A stretch of 24,562 nucleotides of DNA from a virus: positions 1 to 24,562 of IMG/VR virus record IMGVR_UViG_3300034375_006016. One strand, 5' to 3'. This document shows positions 4,082 to 11,975 of this stretch, piece after piece. How positions within the stretch are numbered: the first letter of the stretch is position 1; each line of letters begins with the position of its first letter. The notes under the pieces are model-generated. The model was not told the DNA's origin and searched no databases. It saw only the letters and a program-made list of their open reading frames with translations. The translations under genes were made by a program, and so were the position numbers.

Positions 4082-6447
4082 TAGGTCACCGTGTAGGTGG
4101 CCACCGTGGCGTAGTCGCTCCGCCTGTCCAACTCATTACGTGACGCGACCCGGACGTCCCATTGGTCACCGGAACTGACAGGTCCCCAAAGGAATTCGGT
4201 GTCATTGGTTATGCCTATGGTGTAGAATGTTGAATCCGCGGCCCTCTTGACCTGAACTATGTATTCGGTGGTGAATGGATCAGTGGATGCTGTCCACGTG
4301 ATGTCCAGTTGCTCGTCGGCCGTGTATCCACTGCCGCTCAGGGCGGTGCTCTGTGTGACGGCCAAGTTGGTTGGTGCTGAGACCAACAATGGATTGGGTA
4401 GATTTATTGTTGGCCGGGCGGCCGCGGCCGCGTGTCCATCCAACACGTAGTCATTGGGGTTGTGTTCGGTGGCCACGAATCCAAGATCACCAGATGCATT
4501 AAGGTTCATGCTCTCGATCCTGAAGATGCCACTGAAATTCAAATTCTTGTTCTGTATGCTGACCAGATCACCCACGCTGACGTTGGTGACCGCGGAAGTG
4601 GTGCTGAACTGCACAACCATCTTGTTACGGCTGGTCTTGACCAAGGTCTCCGCTATGTTCAGTGCCCTCTCCCTGTTGGTGCAGTGTGGCATCGCCAACT
4701 GTTTGTCAAGCGGTATGCTGTTGTCCTCGGTCAGGTATGTGCTATACACACTGCTACCCGAGTCTGGCCAGAAAACGTCGTTGGGTTGGTAGTCCGCGTC
4801 TGGGTCCGTGTAGGTCACACGCAGTTGGTTGATCTTGCCTTTCTTGCTCTCGCCCTGTATCTTCAATCCGCCGATCAGATTGTCCTCGTTGATTATCTGC
4901 ACAACCGGTGGTGGATTTGGTGCGGCATCAATGTCTGCGAGATTGCCTCCGTGGTGCAGTTTCAAGAAATACTTCCCAGCCTGGTATGGCATCATGCCAT
5001 TGAAACTGGCCAAGATACTCCTCACGTTGTTGAGTAGGCTCTCAGAAGTCTCAAGCACTCCGTCAAACACACTGAACTTGCCTGTGGTTGATGTGGTGTA
5101 TGGCACGATCTGATCACACTGCTGTGCCGCCAACTGGATGCTGTCCCAATCAAAGTAGTCATTGGACAGTCCTTTTCCGTAAGTGGGATTTCTAAGATAG
5201 TCGATCAACACGTTGACCGGGTTGTTGTTGTATACCTCTGTTTCATTGTCATAAGTGGTCGTGTGTGTCAAAGTGCTGGTGGTCGGTAATTCAACAGACC
5301 AAGACACAGATCCACAAGGGTTTGGTCCTTGTGCAACACTGTAATCTGAAGGTCCCACTGTTGAATTCAATTGTATCTGGTAAGTGCCAATAGATGGCAA
5401 CACCACATCTTCATTAAGATAAACAGTGGCCGGCGTGCTATCAGTAGTGGTCGCCGAATTATAAGGCCTACCATCGGTATTAGAATTAATGATTTCTTGT
5501 GTTGGACTAACATCAGTCCTATATACAGCATAATTCGTCACCACCGTTAGCAAATCACCAGAACTATTATCCCTGGCACTGGCGGTGTTGACCAAATTTA
5601 TTTTCAACACTGCATTGGCTTCCGTCGTGGTAACAAAAACATTACCCGAATATGCCTCTCCAGGCCCTTGCGGTGGTCTTGTCACATTGGTGCCGCTGGC
5701 ATAATTGGAGGTGTTTCCAACTGTGCTAGTGGTTCCAAGCGGACCAGCGTTAGTGGCACTAGTGATCGTGCCATCAAAATTCTGTGAATAACCAGACAAC
5801 ACATTAAAAACTTTCTTACCTTGGATCCTTACCTGGATTTTAGGTATTCCTGATCTATAAGGATTATTATCAGCGTCCTCTTGGTTCTCGATCTTCTTCC
5901 ATCTAAACCTACAAGCCAAATAAGCCACACCTCTCAACCTATGGTTCGAACCCCAACCCGGAGCGGCATCTAACAAGGTTGAAACCGTCTGGTCGTCCCT
6001 GCCATCAAAAAATTGTGTGATCAACCTATCCTGATACGGTCCAGAACTTGGTGATCCCTGGACCCCATGGGCGTAACTGCTGACCGCCACTTCCTCGTCG
6101 TCGATGTAAATCTTGTCTATGCCTTCTACCTGTCCCTCACAGATGGCCAGTGCCACATACAGGTATTCATTGTCCGTGCCATTGGTCGAAACGAACACAC
6201 GATAACCGCCAACCCTACGTTGACCATAGATCACCGGTATGTTGCCAACACCCGAATCCTTGTTCAACAATGGACCTAGGATCTGTTGATTTACCTGTGC
6301 TCCTGTGCCATCACCGATGCCCATGTCAGGCATGGCGAAAGGTGATGCCACTATGTCAATGGCCGCCTTGACCGTGTCCGTGATAAAATCTATGGCATCA
6401 TCAACGAAATCTTTTAGTTTATCAAGGAATTTCTTATGGAATGGCAT
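4081..6447 (-). CDS. J-like tail tip / host-specificity protein (788 aa)
   Basis: This is the largest virion protein here and the last recognised tail gene, matching the place of lambda J. Residues 55-215 hold the hallmarks of the J family: IPVIYGQRRVGG (70-81), a segment describing a small feature at the tip (IYIDDEEV, 113-120) and PKIQVRIQGKKVFN. Residues 406-430 read NNNPVNVLIDYLRNPTYGKG, the conserved 'NP---LLDYLRNP-YG-G' block, followed by the tail-hub-like region to about 680. The C-terminus (about 690-788) is fibronectin-III-like. Between 215 and 405 is an extra Thr/Asn/Ser-rich domain that I regard as an insertion. The product should form the tail tip that contacts the host receptor. 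It is coupled by TAATG to the preceding gene. Confidence 0.8.
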   Translation of the reverse strand: MPFHKKFLDKLKDFVDDAIDFITDTVKAAIDIVASPFAMPDMGIGDGTGAQVNQQILGPLLNKDSGVGNIPVIYGQRRVGGYRVFVSTNGTDNEYLYVALAICEGQVEGIDKIYIDDEEVAVSSYAHGVQGSPSSGPYQDRLITQFFDGRDDQTVSTLLDAAPGWGSNHRLRGVAYLACRFRWKKIENQEDADNNPYRSGIPKIQVRIQGKKVFNVLSGYSQNFDGTITSATNAGPLGTTSTVGNTSNYASGTNVTRPPQGPGEAYSGNVFVTTTEANAVLKINLVNTASARDNSSGDLLTVVTNYAVYRTDVSPTQEIINSNTDGRPYNSATTTDSTPATVYLNEDVVLPSIGTYQIQLNSTVGPSDYSVAQGPNPCGSVSWSVELPTTSTLTHTTTYDNETEVYNNNPVNVLIDYLRNPTYGKGLSNDYFDWDSIQLAAQQCDQIVPYTTSTTGKFSVFDGVLETSESLLNNVRSILASFNGMMPYQAGKYFLKLHHGGNLADIDAAPNPPPVVQIINEDNLIGGLKIQGESKKGKINQLRVTYTDPDADYQPNDVFWPDSGSSVYSTYLTEDNSIPLDKQLAMPHCTNRERALNIAETLVKTSRNKMVVQFSTTSAVTNVSVGDLVSIQNKNLNFSGIFRIESMNLNASGDLGFVATEHNPNDYVLDGHAAAAARPTINLPNPLLVSAPTNLAVTQSTALSGSGYTADEQLDITWTASTDPFTTEYIVQVKRAADSTFYTIGITNDTEFLWGPVSSGDQWDVRVASRNELDRRSDYATVATYTVT

Positions 6448-6908
6448 TATGGCAGAATCCTATACATTGTGGTTGGCTCGCCCATTATCTTGATTGCCTG
6501 TTCAAAAATCTCACAGTCATTGCTCAAAGTCCAATTGTCCGTGGTTTTTATGTCCGTGATTTGTAATTGTGCCATCAAGTCAGTCATACATCGCAGTAAT
6601 TTACAATAATTTTCCACGGTCCTGAATTCAGGCGACAAATACACACTTTCAACCACGGCCGAACCATTGTCATTGTGTGACCTCGAGGACACATCGCTGA
6701 AAACATAACCTATCAAGGTATTCATCTTGAACAGTCCATAATTGAAACTTTGGAAACGCTTGACCAAACCGTTTTTCAACTGAGTCATCAATATGTCATC
6801 ACGGATGTTCTCAACACCCCTCTCCAACAAGGACATCTTACACAATGCAAACAACTGGGTGATGTCTTTTGCCCCTATTCTCCTTGCCCTGATGTCATCC
6901 ACTATCAT
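6447..6908 (-). CDS. GNAT-like protein inside the tail operon (153 aa)
   Basis: The protein begins MIVDDIRARRIGAKDITQLF, the usual start of a GNAT acetyltransferase with its first strand and helix. It continues with GLFKMNTLIGYVFSDVS and VVESVYLSPEFRTVENYCKL, the beta4-beta5 strands and the turn before the CoA-binding helix. The acceptor substrate cannot be told. The Q/R-x-x-G-x-G/A pyrophosphate loop is not clear (SPEFRTVENYCK), so it may be a degenerate or structural version. GNAT-like genes between hub and tip genes are known in marine phages. It is coupled by TAATG at both ends, so it is made together with the tail proteins and may modify or chaperone one of them. Confidence 0.6.
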   Translation of the reverse strand: MIVDDIRARRIGAKDITQLFALCKMSLLERGVENIRDDILMTQLKNGLVKRFQSFNYGLFKMNTLIGYVFSDVSSRSHNDNGSAVVESVYLSPEFRTVENYCKLLRCMTDLMAQLQITDIKTTDNWTLSNDCEIFEQAIKIMGEPTTMYRILP

Positions 6909-7489
6909 TACGTCCTACCCCATTTTATGTCTGTTTGTATCTGTGGTGAGAATTCGAAACCCACGTCTCCACTGAAAAATCTCTGTTGGCTGTCGCTGTT
7001 GGTTCTCCTACCAGAAATTTTGGCGAAATCAGCGAACTGACTGCCAACGTTGAAAGCAAGTGTGGCCGTTTCTTTAGATTCACTGATGTTGAAATCTTTT
7101 ATCCTGCCATCGAAATATTGGAACACCTTGGTGCTGTCTATGTCATAATTGTCATCCAACACAGCCCTGTATACAACCACCCGCCGGTCAATGTATTCAT
7201 TGTTCAACACATAGCCCAGTGTGGTGTAGTCCACTGCCGTGAACGCGATGTTCATTGTTCCAATCTTGAGGTCCTTGGTCTCCTGCACGTTGCCCAATCC
7301 TATGAATTGACCTTGTGCCAGATAGGTGTTCGCCCCGGCGTCGGGTGCTGAAACACTGTCATAGGTGAGATCTACGAAACTGGTGTTGAAATAGATTGGC
7401 GTGCTCAGGTGTATCTCGATCAAGTCGGCAACGCGAATTTGCCTGCCTGACAATGATGTTATCAATCCTGACGAAAGATTCCTAGGCAT
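6908..7489 (-). CDS. Tail hub protein, DUF2163/L-like (193 aa)
   Basis: The start is MPRNLSSGLITSLSGRQIRV. The region ADLIEIHLSTPIYFNTSFVD, followed by YDSVSAPDAGANTYLAQGQF, resembles the N-terminal part of phage proteins described as DUF2163 or minor tail L, which begin with 'a(d)lveI-f--p'. Later come RVVVYRAVLDD and FQYFDGRIKDFNI, the typical strand that describes a flux or tilt in this family. The C-terminus (SGRRTNSDSQQRFFSGDVGF) resembles the R-x-x-x-x-QRxFxxDxGF motif of these hub proteins. It probably forms part of the baseplate hub between the distal tail ring and the J-like tip. It is flanked by TAATG junctions on both sides. Confidence 0.7.
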   Translation of the reverse strand: MPRNLSSGLITSLSGRQIRVADLIEIHLSTPIYFNTSFVDLTYDSVSAPDAGANTYLAQGQFIGLGNVQETKDLKIGTMNIAFTAVDYTTLGYVLNNEYIDRRVVVYRAVLDDNYDIDSTKVFQYFDGRIKDFNISESKETATLAFNVGSQFADFAKISGRRTNSDSQQRFFSGDVGFEFSPQIQTDIKWGRT

Positions 7490-8079
7490 TAATGGTCCTC
7501 TGCTACTTGTATTTCAATAACACTCGTGCCATCCACGGCTGTCGTCGTAGTCAAACGGTCGGTCATCAGCATCACCTTGAACGGCACATTGTTGTAGATG
7601 ATGGTGGTCGTGTTGTCAACTTGTTGTTCCAGTCGAGGGGTGAACTCGAAAGTGTCCTCCGAACTTAGATCTTGATTGACGTCCGCGGTCAGCATATAGA
7701 CCTTGTCGTGGTTTGAAAATTTTATGAAATCACCCGCGTGTAGGGTGCCGCCACCTCCATTGGCTCGCACACTGCCCAAACCAGCGTCATAGGTCTGTGT
7801 CACGGTGGGTGTGCCAGTGGCATTGGTGCTTCTCGTGGATCCATATATGGGTGGCACTACTGTGAAATTGCCAAACATACCTTCTTGCTTGGCAAGGAAA
7901 GCAAATAGTTCTCCCTGTTCTGCCCTATCCAAAGGTTTCGTGCCAAGAGTCATTAGCCAGTGCTGTGCCCCGACCGCCTTCCTGAACGTTATACCACTGA
8001 GACTTTCACTTATCCTCGTGGTTGTCTCACTTGTAATTGTTGCATTTTGGAAATAATTTGTTGAAAGTGATCCACTCAT
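7489..8079 (-). CDS. Distal tail-like protein (196 aa)
   Basis: This gene directly follows the tape measure gene, where the distal tail protein (Dit, lambda M type) is expected. It begins MSGSLSTNYFQNATITSETT. The block QHWLMTLGTKPLDRAEQGEL, followed by FAFLAKQEG and FTVVPP, resembles the part of distal tail proteins that describes a stack with the tube end: 'W-----t-pL---e---l-af---q-G--G-F'. The C-terminal half is beta-rich. The product probably caps the tube and docks the hub. It is coupled by TAATG to the hub gene and to the tape measure gene. Confidence 0.65.
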   Translation of the reverse strand: MSGSLSTNYFQNATITSETTTRISESLSGITFRKAVGAQHWLMTLGTKPLDRAEQGELFAFLAKQEGMFGNFTVVPPIYGSTRSTNATGTPTVTQTYDAGLGSVRANGGGGTLHAGDFIKFSNHDKVYMLTADVNQDLSSEDTFEFTPRLEQQVDNTTTIIYNNVPFKVMLMTDRLTTTTAVDGTSVIEIQVAEDH

Positions 8080-10064
8080 TATACTAGACTCCTTTGACCG
8101 TTTTCATTTAGTGCTTGATTTATGACACCAACGATGGTGTCTCGTCTTTCTACCAATAGGTTATCGAAACTGCTAGAATCAACAGCGTTGATGTTGAAGT
8201 TGACATTGACCTCTGTTCTTCCGCCGGACTGGCTGTGTGGTGTAATCGTGCCAGTTGAACTTGGTGTGAGCAATTCCGGACCGGCTTCTCCAACCAAGTA
8301 TGATTTGCCTGACATCACCTGTCCACCAAATTTCCTACCAGGATACTGCTGTGACCTTATCGCGGCCACCTGTGCCATACCTGCCGCTATCACCAATGCT
8401 CCTGTCACGAAGCCCAACACACCACCCTGTGCGAATGCCTTGGTGGCACCCAGGTAGGTGTTCTGTATCGCTTCAGCGATCTTGACCGCTTTCTGTAGTT
8501 CAAAGAATTTCTTGTTCTGTGATGCCAATAGGTCCAAGGTGTCCCTGCCGGTGCTGACCGCGATCTCTTTCATGTCCTCTTCCGTGGCCTTGGTTATGTC
8601 AGCCTTGGCATACTGTCCAGATTTGAAGAGATCCACGTTCTTTCGTCTCTCTTGATCTAATTTCTGTTGCTCTCTGGCATAGATCTGCATCCTCTCATTT
8701 GAGGCCTGTTCTTCCACCTTGTTGATCAGGTCAGTGTATTTCTGATAATTTTCCACATCCTGGGATCTGATCCGCTCTAATCTTTCTATCTTCTCTTGTT
8801 CTTCCCTCAAGCTCTTTTCTATGGCATCCTCACCCAGTATGCCCATGGCATCCAGGAATGACTTCTCTTTCTCCAACATTTCGGCGATGGCGTCGGTCTG
8901 TGCCTTGACTTCCTTGTCTGCGTTGGTCGGGGTGATGTTGATCAGTGATCCCTCACTCATCTCTTCCGACAACCTTAGTGTGTCTTTCAGAATGTCATTG
9001 AATTCTTCCTGTTCCTGTGTGGCGTCTGACGTCCTGTGCATGTAGTATGCTATCGCACCACCGGCCGCGAATATGACAGAGGCCAGTTTCACGAATGGAT
9101 TCTTGCCCACCACCGTGTTCAGCAAGGCCATCGCGGTAGAGGCCTCTCTTATCTTGATTATGAGTTGTGAGAACAGCAGGATCGTCTTGCCCAGTGCCAG
9201 TCCAACGAATGCGGCTTTGACCAATTCTACGTTGTCCGCCAAGACCCTTATGGTCTTGCCAGTGGTGCTGACCGCTGTGGCCAGTGCTCCACCCAATGCC
9301 CTCGCTATTTCATCTATGGTGTCCGCGTTCTCTTTCAACGCCTCATCAAGTGCACCAAATTCGTCCTGTAGTGCGGCTATGAATTCCTCGCCCACTGTCT
9401 TCTGGAAGTTGAAGAACTTGTCACCCAGCATTGACACGACACCATCAAAGGTGTTGGCCAATGTGGCCGCCGCGTTACCAAATCTCCCACCTGGTCCAAA
9501 TTCTCTGTTCAACGCTTCCGCTGTTTCCGCCACCGTGACCGTGGCTCCCGCCTTGAAGCCCAGTAGTGATGTGACACCACGTTCCCTCAATAGGTCCGCG
9601 GCACTTATACCACCGGATAACGCCCTCTGTAACTGTTCACCAACGGTCTGGAAATCCAGTCCCGTGACCGCGGCTATGTTACCTGCTAATTCTAAATTTT
9701 CTCCGAGACCCTTGGCCCCGTCTGACACAACGGCCAGGTTACCTGATGCCGCCGCTATCTGTTCAAGTGAGAACGGGACCTTGCCCGCGAATTCGGTCAG
9801 CGTGTCAAACGCCGCCGCACCCTCCTCGGCTGATCCAAACAGGAACTTGAATCTCAGTTGTAGATTCTGGACCGAACGTCCAACATCCACGAAACCCTTG
9901 AGCAGTTTACCTGTTCCCAGTGCCGCGAAAGCACCCGCCGCAAGTTTGGCCGCTTTACCTAGGTCGAGGGTGGATCGGTTGACCCTCCCCAGTTGTTTTT
10001 CCAGTGCGTCGAGTCGTTGGGTGTTCTTGGTTACGACATCAACGATCAACTTGTCTGTGGCCAT
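8079..10064 (-). CDS. Tail tape measure protein (661 aa)
   Basis: This is the scaffold around which the tail tube assembles and it sets tail length. It starts with a helical region and an Ala/Gly-rich segment (KAAKLAAGAFAALGTGKLLK). Two long hydrophobic stretches lie near residues 260-345 and 545-575 (GFVTGALVIAAGMAQVAAI), and between them is a charged coiled-coil (KSLREEQEKIERLERIRSQD). The C-terminal GGQVMSGKSYLVGEAGPELL is the signature end of many tape measures. At about 0.15 nm per residue the tail would be near 100 nm (inference). It follows the chaperone genes, as in lambda, with ribosome binding site AAAGGAG; no lysozyme domain is visible. Confidence 0.9.
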   Translation of the reverse strand: MATDKLIVDVVTKNTQRLDALEKQLGRVNRSTLDLGKAAKLAAGAFAALGTGKLLKGFVDVGRSVQNLQLRFKFLFGSAEEGAAAFDTLTEFAGKVPFSLEQIAAASGNLAVVSDGAKGLGENLELAGNIAAVTGLDFQTVGEQLQRALSGGISAADLLRERGVTSLLGFKAGATVTVAETAEALNREFGPGGRFGNAAATLANTFDGVVSMLGDKFFNFQKTVGEEFIAALQDEFGALDEALKENADTIDEIARALGGALATAVSTTGKTIRVLADNVELVKAAFVGLALGKTILLFSQLIIKIREASTAMALLNTVVGKNPFVKLASVIFAAGGAIAYYMHRTSDATQEQEEFNDILKDTLRLSEEMSEGSLINITPTNADKEVKAQTDAIAEMLEKEKSFLDAMGILGEDAIEKSLREEQEKIERLERIRSQDVENYQKYTDLINKVEEQASNERMQIYAREQQKLDQERRKNVDLFKSGQYAKADITKATEEDMKEIAVSTGRDTLDLLASQNKKFFELQKAVKIAEAIQNTYLGATKAFAQGGVLGFVTGALVIAAGMAQVAAIRSQQYPGRKFGGQVMSGKSYLVGEAGPELLTPSSTGTITPHSQSGGRTEVNVNFNINAVDSSSFDNLLVERRDTIVGVINQALNENGQRSLV

Positions 10065-10220
10065 TTACCTTCTCCTTTTGCTCTGTGCCTTTGCCTTCCG
10101 CATCTGTTCGTTGGCAACATCCTGTTGGATCTTGATCCATGCGGCCCAAAGGTCCATTTCCAATGTAGACAGTGCCATTATCTCCGCGACAGGCATTTTC
10201 AACCTGTCCGCCAACATCAT
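10065..10220 (-). CDS. Tail assembly chaperone extension, GT-like (51 aa minimum)
   Basis: A frame too short for a default ORF scan ends with TAA directly before the tape measure ATG. From ATG 10220 it reads MMLADRLKMPVAEIMALSTL, then EMDLWAAWIKIQQ and a basic tail. This fits the C-terminal 'T' part of siphophage tail assembly chaperones, which typically read 'LA-rLG---v-el---s--E---W-a---'. The frame extends upstream to 10265 and overlaps the end of the 121-residue gene in the -1 frame, with the overlap at 10247-10265. It is therefore probably made as a frameshifted fusion, as lambda G-T. Near the overlap, GTA AAG GAA would let tRNA-Lys re-pair at AAA, but the A-site re-pairing is poor. Confidence 0.65.
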   Translation of the reverse strand: MMLADRLKMPVAEIMALSTLEMDLWAAWIKIQQDVANEQMRKAKAQSKRRR

Positions 10221-10246
10221 GATAAAGCCTAGGTCAACATTGGTTT

Positions 10247-10612
10247 TTATTCCTTTACGAGATCCTCAATTTTTGCCCTCTGTTCGAGGTTGTTGATCTC
10301 ACCAACCACCCTCACTATCACTGATGGATCCGCTTCGCTCATGAGGCTGACCCTGTCATAGGCAGTGAAGATTTTTTTTCCTTCCTTGTCTAGAGCCTTG
10401 ACTATCAAACTCTCCACGAGGGCGTCTACCGTCTTGCCCTGTGATTGTAATTCAATTATCTTGGACTCTTCCTTGAAGGGATATGTCTTCCTACAATAGA
10501 TCTCCATATCCCATTCAGGAATGTTTATTTTCGTCAACTCACCTGATATCGCTGACTGATAGTGTTGTGCTATCTTGGCGATGGGTGATTGCGTTTTTAC
10601 TGCTTGATTCAT
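10247..10612 (-). CDS. Tail assembly chaperone, G-like (121 aa)
   Basis: Start ATG 10612 overlaps the stop of the neck gene by four bases (ATGA), with GGAG just upstream. The protein begins MNQAVKTQSPIAKIAQHYQS. It is soluble, with helices rich in Lys and Glu and no membrane segment; KIFTAYDRVSLMSEADPSVI and VGEINNLEQR are the kind of sequence seen in G-like chaperones. Function is assigned mainly from position: directly upstream of the tape measure, with a second frame overlapping its end. It should keep the tape measure soluble during tail assembly and not be in the finished virion. Confidence 0.7.
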   Translation of the reverse strand: MNQAVKTQSPIAKIAQHYQSAISGELTKINIPEWDMEIYCRKTYPFKEESKIIELQSQGKTVDALVESLIVKALDKEGKKIFTAYDRVSLMSEADPSVIVRVVGEINNLEQRAKIEDLVKE

Positions 10613-10908
10613 TTGAATCTCCTTTGCTTGTTAGCAACTTCCCTGATGGCAGGTCGTTTGATACCACGAGGTGATTGTTTTGAGTAGCCTTGGTCCAAGC
10701 GGTTGATGTATGGAGCATCGTTTATAGCACGATACTTCATGTCTCTGCCCCTCAGCCTCCATCTCGATCTAGCACGACCAGATCTCTTGGGAGTGTATCT
10801 TTCCAATGTCTTGAAAAGATCCTCGGCCACCAGGCGAACCTGCTGAACAATATCTTTCTTTAGTTCAGTGATTACCCGTTTGCTGTTAAGTGACGTTATC
10901 GAAAACAC
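10609..10908 (-). CDS. HK97 gp10-like neck/tail completion protein (99 aa)
   Basis: The frame starts with GTG at 10908, just after the tandem stops TAATAG of the tail tube gene. Residues 20-55 read IVQQVRLVAEDLFKTLERYTPKRSGRARSRW, followed by GRDMKYRAINDAPYINRLDQG. This is the pattern of gp10-type proteins: a helix, 'TP--sG-lr-sw', then 'n--pYa--vE-G'. It is shorter than typical family members. The product should join the neck where the tail meets the head. The C-terminus (KRPAIREVANKQRRFK) is basic. It is unusual that the gene follows the tail tube gene instead of preceding it. Confidence 0.7.
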   Translation of the reverse strand: MFSITSLNSKRVITELKKDIVQQVRLVAEDLFKTLERYTPKRSGRARSRWRLRGRDMKYRAINDAPYINRLDQGYSKQSPRGIKRPAIREVANKQRRFK

Positions 10909-10910
10909 TA

Positions 10911-11327
10911 TTATAAGTCTGCTTTTGTCAACGCACCTGTTCCTTGGAATGAAACTGAAGCCTCAACCATTCCATCAAAGTTTGATGTGATTGAGTGTCC
11001 AGTTATGATTATCTCTCCAGATAACTTGATACCTGTAGTCTCTCCTGATGGATAAACTTCAAGTGTTGCCGCATCCGCACCAATTCCTGCGAAAAGGGCG
11101 TTTGCCGCTGAGTCGTCATCTCTGAAGAAAACATCCATTGTTCCTGAAAACTGCGCAAGGCTCGGCAGGTATGTCCTGTTGCTGTCGCCCATCACAGTGT
11201 TTTCAACTGTTGCTGTCTCCTGGTCTATTGTGAATGATCTAACCTCAGCAACCGCAGTCGCTGTTCCAGAAACATCATATTTCACAACACCAGATTGACC
11301 ATTGTAAGTGGTAGTATTAGTTGCCAT
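10911..11327 (-). CDS. Major tail (tube) protein (138 aa)
   Basis: The protein starts MATNTTTYNGQSGVVKYDVS and shows the tube protein layout: an early strand (VAEVRSFTIDQE), GTMDVFFRDDD and a final strand EASVSFQGTGAL. The block TVENTVMGDSNRTYLPSLAQ matches the loop in TP901-1/lambda-V-type tube proteins. It should polymerise as stacked hexamers around the tape measure. Its codons (GCT, GTT, ACA, GAA) differ from the GTG/CTG/GCC-rich neighbours, as in the capsid gene, which fits selection for high expression. Ribosome binding site GAGGAA precedes the ATG. Confidence 0.8.
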   Translation of the reverse strand: MATNTTTYNGQSGVVKYDVSGTATAVAEVRSFTIDQETATVENTVMGDSNRTYLPSLAQFSGTMDVFFRDDDSAANALFAGIGADAATLEVYPSGETTGIKLSGEIIITGHSITSNFDGMVEASVSFQGTGALTKADL

Positions 11328-11328
11328 C

Positions 11329-11538
11329 TTATTGTTCCTCTTTGTTTAGATCCTCTGGACCAGTAGGATCGGTTTGTTTGTTTTCAACTTCCGCGCTCGC
11401 CTTGATCTTGTCTTTGCTGAACTTGAAAGTTGCTTTTGGTTGTGATGGTTTGAAGGTCCAACCATCTTCCAGACGTGACTTAACATCTCTGTTCGCCACG
11501 ATCTCTGAAACTTTGCCTTTATACATTTGGATTGCCAT
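11329..11538 (-). CDS. Small virion-operon protein (69 aa)
   Basis: The ATG overlaps the previous stop by one base (TAATG). The product starts MAIQMYKGKVSEIVANRDVK, then SRLEDGWTFKP, a pattern seen in short phage head-tail proteins ('m-k-Y--g----v----v---L--GW---'). The C-terminal half is charged and probably disordered (ENKQTDPTGPEDLNKEEQ). Lying between the tail terminator-like and tube genes, it is probably a minor joining or assembly factor, but no activity can be assigned. Confidence 0.6.
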   Translation of the reverse strand: MAIQMYKGKVSEIVANRDVKSRLEDGWTFKPSQPKATFKFSKDKIKASAEVENKQTDPTGPEDLNKEEQ

Positions 11539-11975
11539 TATAAGACTCCTTTCTTGTATTGATATTTGACGTCAACCACCACGTTGACTTCTCCCAGTGG
11601 CAGTTCTCTCTCGATCACATCCACTCCCGTGATCTGTGTCTTGACGTTGTGTATGTTGCTGGTGCTGAGATCTATGTCACGGTCACGTGACAGTTCCAAC
11701 GATTCTTCTATTCGTTCAACCATCTCGTTCCTCAGGGTGTCGATCTCCGTTCCCCGCACATAGCATCTCAGTTGGTATTGCAGTGTGGATTCCCTGGCGC
11801 TCATCGATATGTCGCTCCTGACCTCGTTGCCGGTCACCACTAGGATTGCTGGAAATTGTGTTATGGCCAGTTTCTGAACATCAAAGAAGATCCTCGACAC
11901 CTTGCCCGGCGCCGGATCAGTCATGTTCTCCAACTGTGCTACTATGTTCTTTGCTATCTCTTCTCTCGCTGACAT
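11538..11975 (-). CDS. Tail terminator/completion-like protein (145 aa)
   Basis: The protein starts MSAREEIAKNIVAQLENMTD and has the block FFDVQKLAITQFPAILVVTG, then LQYQLRCYVRG and RNEMVERIEESLELSRDRDI. This matches a marine-phage family in the tail-terminator position ('eiA--I---L----dp----v-r-pf----L---QfPAvlv---'). The C-terminus alternates strands (LPLGEVNVVVDVKYQYKKG), typical of the terminator ring. It should stop tube growth and form the neck. TAATG coupling joins it to both neighbours. Confidence 0.65.
   Translation of the reverse strand: MSAREEIAKNIVAQLENMTDPAPGKVSRIFFDVQKLAITQFPAILVVTGNEVRSDISMSARESTLQYQLRCYVRGTEIDTLRNEMVERIEESLELSRDRDIDLSTSNIHNVKTQITGVDVIERELPLGEVNVVVDVKYQYKKGVL

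Noticed and set aside
4432-5113. Plus-strand frames opposite the J-like gene
   Set aside because: They overlap a well-supported minus-strand gene, lack ribosome binding sites and resemble no family.
5941-5962. GGTTCGAACC, like a tRNA T-arm
   Set aside because: It lies in the J-like coding sequence and no acceptor, D or anticodon stems fit around it.
9073-10296. Long plus-strand frame (407 codons) opposite the tape measure
   Set aside because: It is the antisense shadow of the tape measure and chaperone genes, whose identity is clear; its Ser/Pro/Ala-rich product is typical of antisense frames.
10909-10930. TTGACA followed by TATAAT at the end of the tail tube gene
   Set aside because: The spacer is only 10 bases, too short for sigma-70, and the bases encode the last residues and stop of the tube protein.
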